A stretch of 64,000 nucleotides of DNA from Marinomonas ostreistagni (lineage in GTDB: Bacteria > Pseudomonadota > Gammaproteobacteria > Pseudomonadales > Marinomonadaceae): the NCBI RefSeq assembly GCF_016461785.1, contig NZ_JAEMUH010000006.1, forward strand, positions 124,001 through 188,000, given 5' to 3'. Of this stretch, positions 61,756 through 64,000 are shown piece by piece. Position numbers and translations under genes: made by a program. The stretch's first letter is position 1. Every line of letters starts with the position of its first letter. The notes under the pieces were generated by a model. That model worked only from the letters and a program-made list of their open reading frames with translations, was not told the origin of the DNA and did no database searches.

Positions 61756-62808
61756 TTGGACACATCATCTGTAATTACCCAACAAATTCGTTTGGAGCCT
61801 GCTGAGGCTCCAGCTTTGGCAGCTTTATGTGGTCAGTTTGATGAGCATATTAAGCAAATCGAGCAACGTTTAAGTGTTTCCATATCACACCGTGGTGAAC
61901 TGTTTGAAGTCAGCGGTGAAGACGGCGAGCGTGTAGCTGCTGCTAAAGTTTTGCTGGAAAGCATTTACCGCGAAGCTCTAGCACAAAAAGAAATCACGAA
62001 GGAAGCCATCCACCTGTACCTTCAAGAAAGCGCGATTGAGTCACTATCAAAAGGAAAGACAGATAATGGCCAAGTGGTGATTAAAACGCGCAAGGCTTAC
62101 ATCAAGCCAAAGGGTAAAAATCAGCAAAGTTACGTACAACAAATTCGTAAGCACGATATTAATTTTGGCATTGGCCCGGCTGGTACGGGTAAAACTTACT
62201 TAGCTGTGGCTTGTGCAGTGGAAGCTTTAGAAGCTGATCGTGTTGAACGCATTATGTTGGTTCGACCTGCTGTTGAAGCGGGCGAGAAACTAGGATTCTT
62301 ACCCGGTGATCTATCGCAAAAAATCGACCCGTACCTTCGCCCTCTATACGACGCATTGTATGAAATGTTGGGATTTGAACTCGTCGATAAGTTGATTGAG
62401 AAAAACGTGATTGAAATCGCGCCATTAGCTTTCATGCGTGGTCGAACTTTGAATAACTCATTCATCATACTAGACGAGAGTCAAAACACCACGCGCGAGC
62501 AAATGAAGATGTTCTTGACGCGTATTGGCTTTGGTTCTACCGCTGTTATCACGGGTGACAAAACTCAGGTTGACTTACCTCGTGGCACCAACTCGGGCTT
62601 AGCGCACGCTATGCATGTTTTGGATAATGTCAACGGCATCAGTATGACGCACTTTTCCTCTTCTGATGTAGTTCGTCACCCATTGGTGCAACGTATCGTG
62701 GAGGCCTACGATAAGTTCGACGAAGAGGCTGAAGCAGAGCGCAAAGAAAAAGAAGCTCAACGACGAGCTGAACGCGAAGCAGCGCAAAACACTGATCAAG
62801 GTCAATAA
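61756..62808 (+). CDS. ybeZ: PhoH-like ATPase YbeZ
   Basis: 350 residues. TTG start at 61756, supported by AAGG six bases upstream and the 8-bp gap to miaB. Walker A is [19 protein letters not shown], and Walker B lies in [19 protein letters not shown], followed by [11 protein letters not shown]. The N-terminal KH-like region suggests RNA binding. The C-terminus is highly charged ([20 protein letters not shown]). The protein works with the ribosome-maturation RNase YbeY encoded next. Confidence 0.96.
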   Translation: MDTSSVITQQIRLEPAEAPALAALCGQFDEHIKQIEQRLSVSISHRGELFEVSGEDGERVAAAKVLLESIYREALAQKEITKEAIHLYLQESAIESLSKGKTDNGQVVIKTRKAYIKPKGKNQQSYVQQIRKHDINFGIGPAGTGKTYLAVACAVEALEADRVERIMLVRPAVEAGEKLGFLPGDLSQKIDPYLRPLYDALYEMLGFELVDKLIEKNVIEIAPLAFMRGRTLNNSFIILDESQNTTREQMKMFLTRIGFGSTAVITGDKTQVDLPRGTNSGLAHAMHVLDNVNGISMTHFSSSDVVRHPLVQRIVEAYDKFDEEAEAERKEKEAQRRAEREAAQNTDQGQ

Positions 62809-62810
62809 AC

Positions 62811-63272
62811 GTGGCAGAACTGTATTTAGACTTACAGGTTGCAACAGCGAGCGAAAGCGGCCTTCCAAGTGAAGCAGATTTTCAACTATGGGCCGCAGCG
62901 GCATTGCCTAACGACGGTGAATTTGAAGTGACGATTCGCTTAGTTGACGAAGCGGAAAGCCATGAGCTAAACCATGAGTACCGCGGTAAAGATAAGCCAA
63001 CTAACGTATTGTCATTTCCTTTTGAGGTCCCTGAAGGGATAGAACTACCTTTGTTAGGCGATTTAGTCATTTGCCGTCAGGTCGTTGAACAAGAAGCAAC
63101 GGAACAACAAAAACCTTTATCGGATCACTGGGCACATATGGTTATCCACGGCATATTGCATTTACGTGGTTATGATCATATAAAGGACGATGAAGCAGAG
63201 GAAATGGAAGCGCTTGAAACCGAAATTCTAGCGACATTATCCATTCCTGACCCTTATTTAGTTAACGAGTGA
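62811..63272 (+). CDS. ybeY: Endoribonuclease YbeY (16S rRNA maturation)
   Basis: 153 residues with a GTG start at 62811, 2 bp after the ybeZ stop and nine bases after AAGG. The zinc motif HGxLHLxGYDH is intact: H113, H117 and H123. The upstream stretch [15 protein letters not shown] is diagnostic. It is needed for 16S rRNA 3'-end processing and ribosome quality control. Confidence 0.97.
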   Translation: MAELYLDLQVATASESGLPSEADFQLWAAAALPNDGEFEVTIRLVDEAESHELNHEYRGKDKPTNVLSFPFEVPEGIELPLLGDLVICRQVVEQEATEQQKPLSDHWAHMVIHGILHLRGYDHIKDDEAEEMEALETEILATLSIPDPYLVNE

Positions 63273-63283
63273 GTTTCACCACC

Positions 63284-64000
63284 ATGAGCGAAGACCGATC
63301 GGGAAGTTCTAACGATCAACAGAAATCTTGGTTTGAACGATTAGCACAGGCTTTTCATGACGAACCACGCAACCGCCAAGATATTATTGAACTACTGCAA
63401 ACTGCAGTGAAATCTGAAGTGATTGACCGCGATGCATACACCATTGCCGAAGGCGCTTTAGAGGTTTCAGAAGTTCAGGCGCGTGACATTATGATTCCGC
63501 CATCTCAGATGGTTGTAATCAAATCAGAAGATGACCCTAAAACTTCTATTCGTAAGGTTATCGATTCTTCACACTCGCGCTTCCCAGTGGTTGGTGAAGA
63601 TTCCGATGAAATTCTTGGTGTACTGCTTGCGAAAGATTTACTGCCGCTGCTGTTCAAGGAAGGTGAATTAACACTTGAAGACATTCTCGATCGCTTACGT
63701 CCAGCGAACTTTATTCCTGAAAGTAAACGTCTAAATGTGCTCTTAAATGAATTTCGCACTAAGCGCTATCATATGGCCATCGTCTTAGATGAATATGGCA
63801 GCGTATCTGGTCTAGTAACAATTGAAGATGTACTTGAACAAATCGTTGGTGAAATCGAAGATGAAACCGACCGTTTGGAAAACGAGGACATTCAAAGTAC
63901 TGATGAACCAGGCATTTATCTAGTACCTGCCTTGGTTTCGGTTGAAGACTTCAACGAACACTTTAACGCTAAACTAAGTGAAGAAGAATTCGATACCATC
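63284..64000 (+). CDS. corC: CorC/YbeX CBS-domain protein (partial)
   Basis: The frame opens at ATG 63284, 11 bp after ybeY, and runs to the window edge (239 codons; the family is about 280-290, so the C-terminus is cut). Two CBS domains lie at about 65-190 (ARDIMIPPSQMVVI, SHSRFPVVGEDSDEILGVLLAKDLL, MAIVLDEYGSVSGLVTIEDVLEQIVGEIEDE), followed by the start of the CorC_HlyC domain. Linked to Mg2+/Co2+ efflux and ribosome function. An apolipoprotein N-acyltransferase gene usually follows. Confidence 0.95.
   Translation, partial: MSEDRSGSSNDQQKSWFERLAQAFHDEPRNRQDIIELLQTAVKSEVIDRDAYTIAEGALEVSEVQARDIMIPPSQMVVIKSEDDPKTSIRKVIDSSHSRFPVVGEDSDEILGVLLAKDLLPLLFKEGELTLEDILDRLRPANFIPESKRLNVLLNEFRTKRYHMAIVLDEYGSVSGLVTIEDVLEQIVGEIEDETDRLENEDIQSTDEPGIYLVPALVSVEDFNEHFNAKLSEEEFDTI

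Noticed and set aside
1-64000. CRISPR arrays, tRNA or rRNA genes, insertion sequences, prophage
   Set aside because: No regularly spaced repeats, no tRNA-like cloverleaf or rRNA sequence, and no transposase, integrase or phage structural motif was seen. This was by reading only, so a divergent tRNA could be missed.

Overview
This window looks like chromosomal DNA of a marine gammaproteobacterium of the Oceanospirillales, most like Marinomonas. That is a judgement from gene content, not from a search. The supports are the miaB-phoH-ybeY-corC housekeeping block, GlpR/GlpK/GlpD of gammaproteobacterial type, and dense TRAP and ABC uptake systems. Composition is moderate in G+C, with one A+T-rich patch near 20.2-20.8 kb. 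I saw no tRNA, rRNA, CRISPR array, insertion sequence or phage gene.

Layout. 0-8.1 kb: a YeiH-type anion exporter (cut by the window edge), a TRAP transporter, an aldo/keto reductase, a GntR/UTRA regulator, a Gfo/Idh/MocA protein and a TauD-type Fe(II)/2-oxoglutarate dioxygenase. I read these as one regulon, probably for a sugar sulfonate such as sulfoquinovose or its glycoside. A near-identical operator-like sequence sits in front of both arms. 8.2-17.5 kb: a sigma-54 activator, divergent from a six-gene glycerol-type ABC importer (glpSTPQUV) that has a recognisable -24/-12 promoter and upstream activator sites. 17.6-20.5 kb: an orphan acidic protein, a DMT exporter with a divergent LysR regulator, and a small membrane protein. 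20.8-25.0 kb: glpK, glpR and glpD with GlpR-type operators. No glpF is visible, so the ABC importer and GlpK/GlpD together form a glycerol uptake and oxidation route.

25.0-33.7 kb: LpxL, a DUF2959 lipoprotein, a LysR/MFS/DkgB divergent unit, and a GcvA-type LysR regulator beside a polar amino-acid ABC importer. 33.7-38.5 kb: a homocysteine S-methyltransferase, a coupled four-gene operon (MipA/OmpV-type outer-membrane protein, membrane protein, LytS-type kinase, LytTR regulator) and YjdM. 38.6-45.2 kb: a DeoR regulator divergent from a compact six-gene operon. It holds an AfuA/PhnS-type ABC importer, a beta-CASP-like metallo-beta-lactamase protein, a histidine phosphatase and a PNKP-type HAD phosphatase. 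This is the best candidate in the window for an undescribed pathway: import and stepwise dephosphorylation of a phosphoester.

45.2-53.4 kb: a GAF-EAL phosphodiesterase, a small exported protein, and an Aap-type general amino-acid ABC importer with a co-oriented FAD amine/amino-acid oxidase and a divergent LysR regulator. 54.3-60.2 kb: a mixed set (RecF-like ATPase, NYN protein, cupin, small flagellar-rod-like protein, histone-deacetylase-family hydrolase, Hpt/degenerate HD-GYP protein, EVE protein, outer-membrane protein). 60.4-64.0 kb: miaB, phoH-like ybeZ, ybeY and corC (cut by the window edge). Product names rest on recognised motifs. Substrates of transporters and pathways are inference unless stated otherwise.
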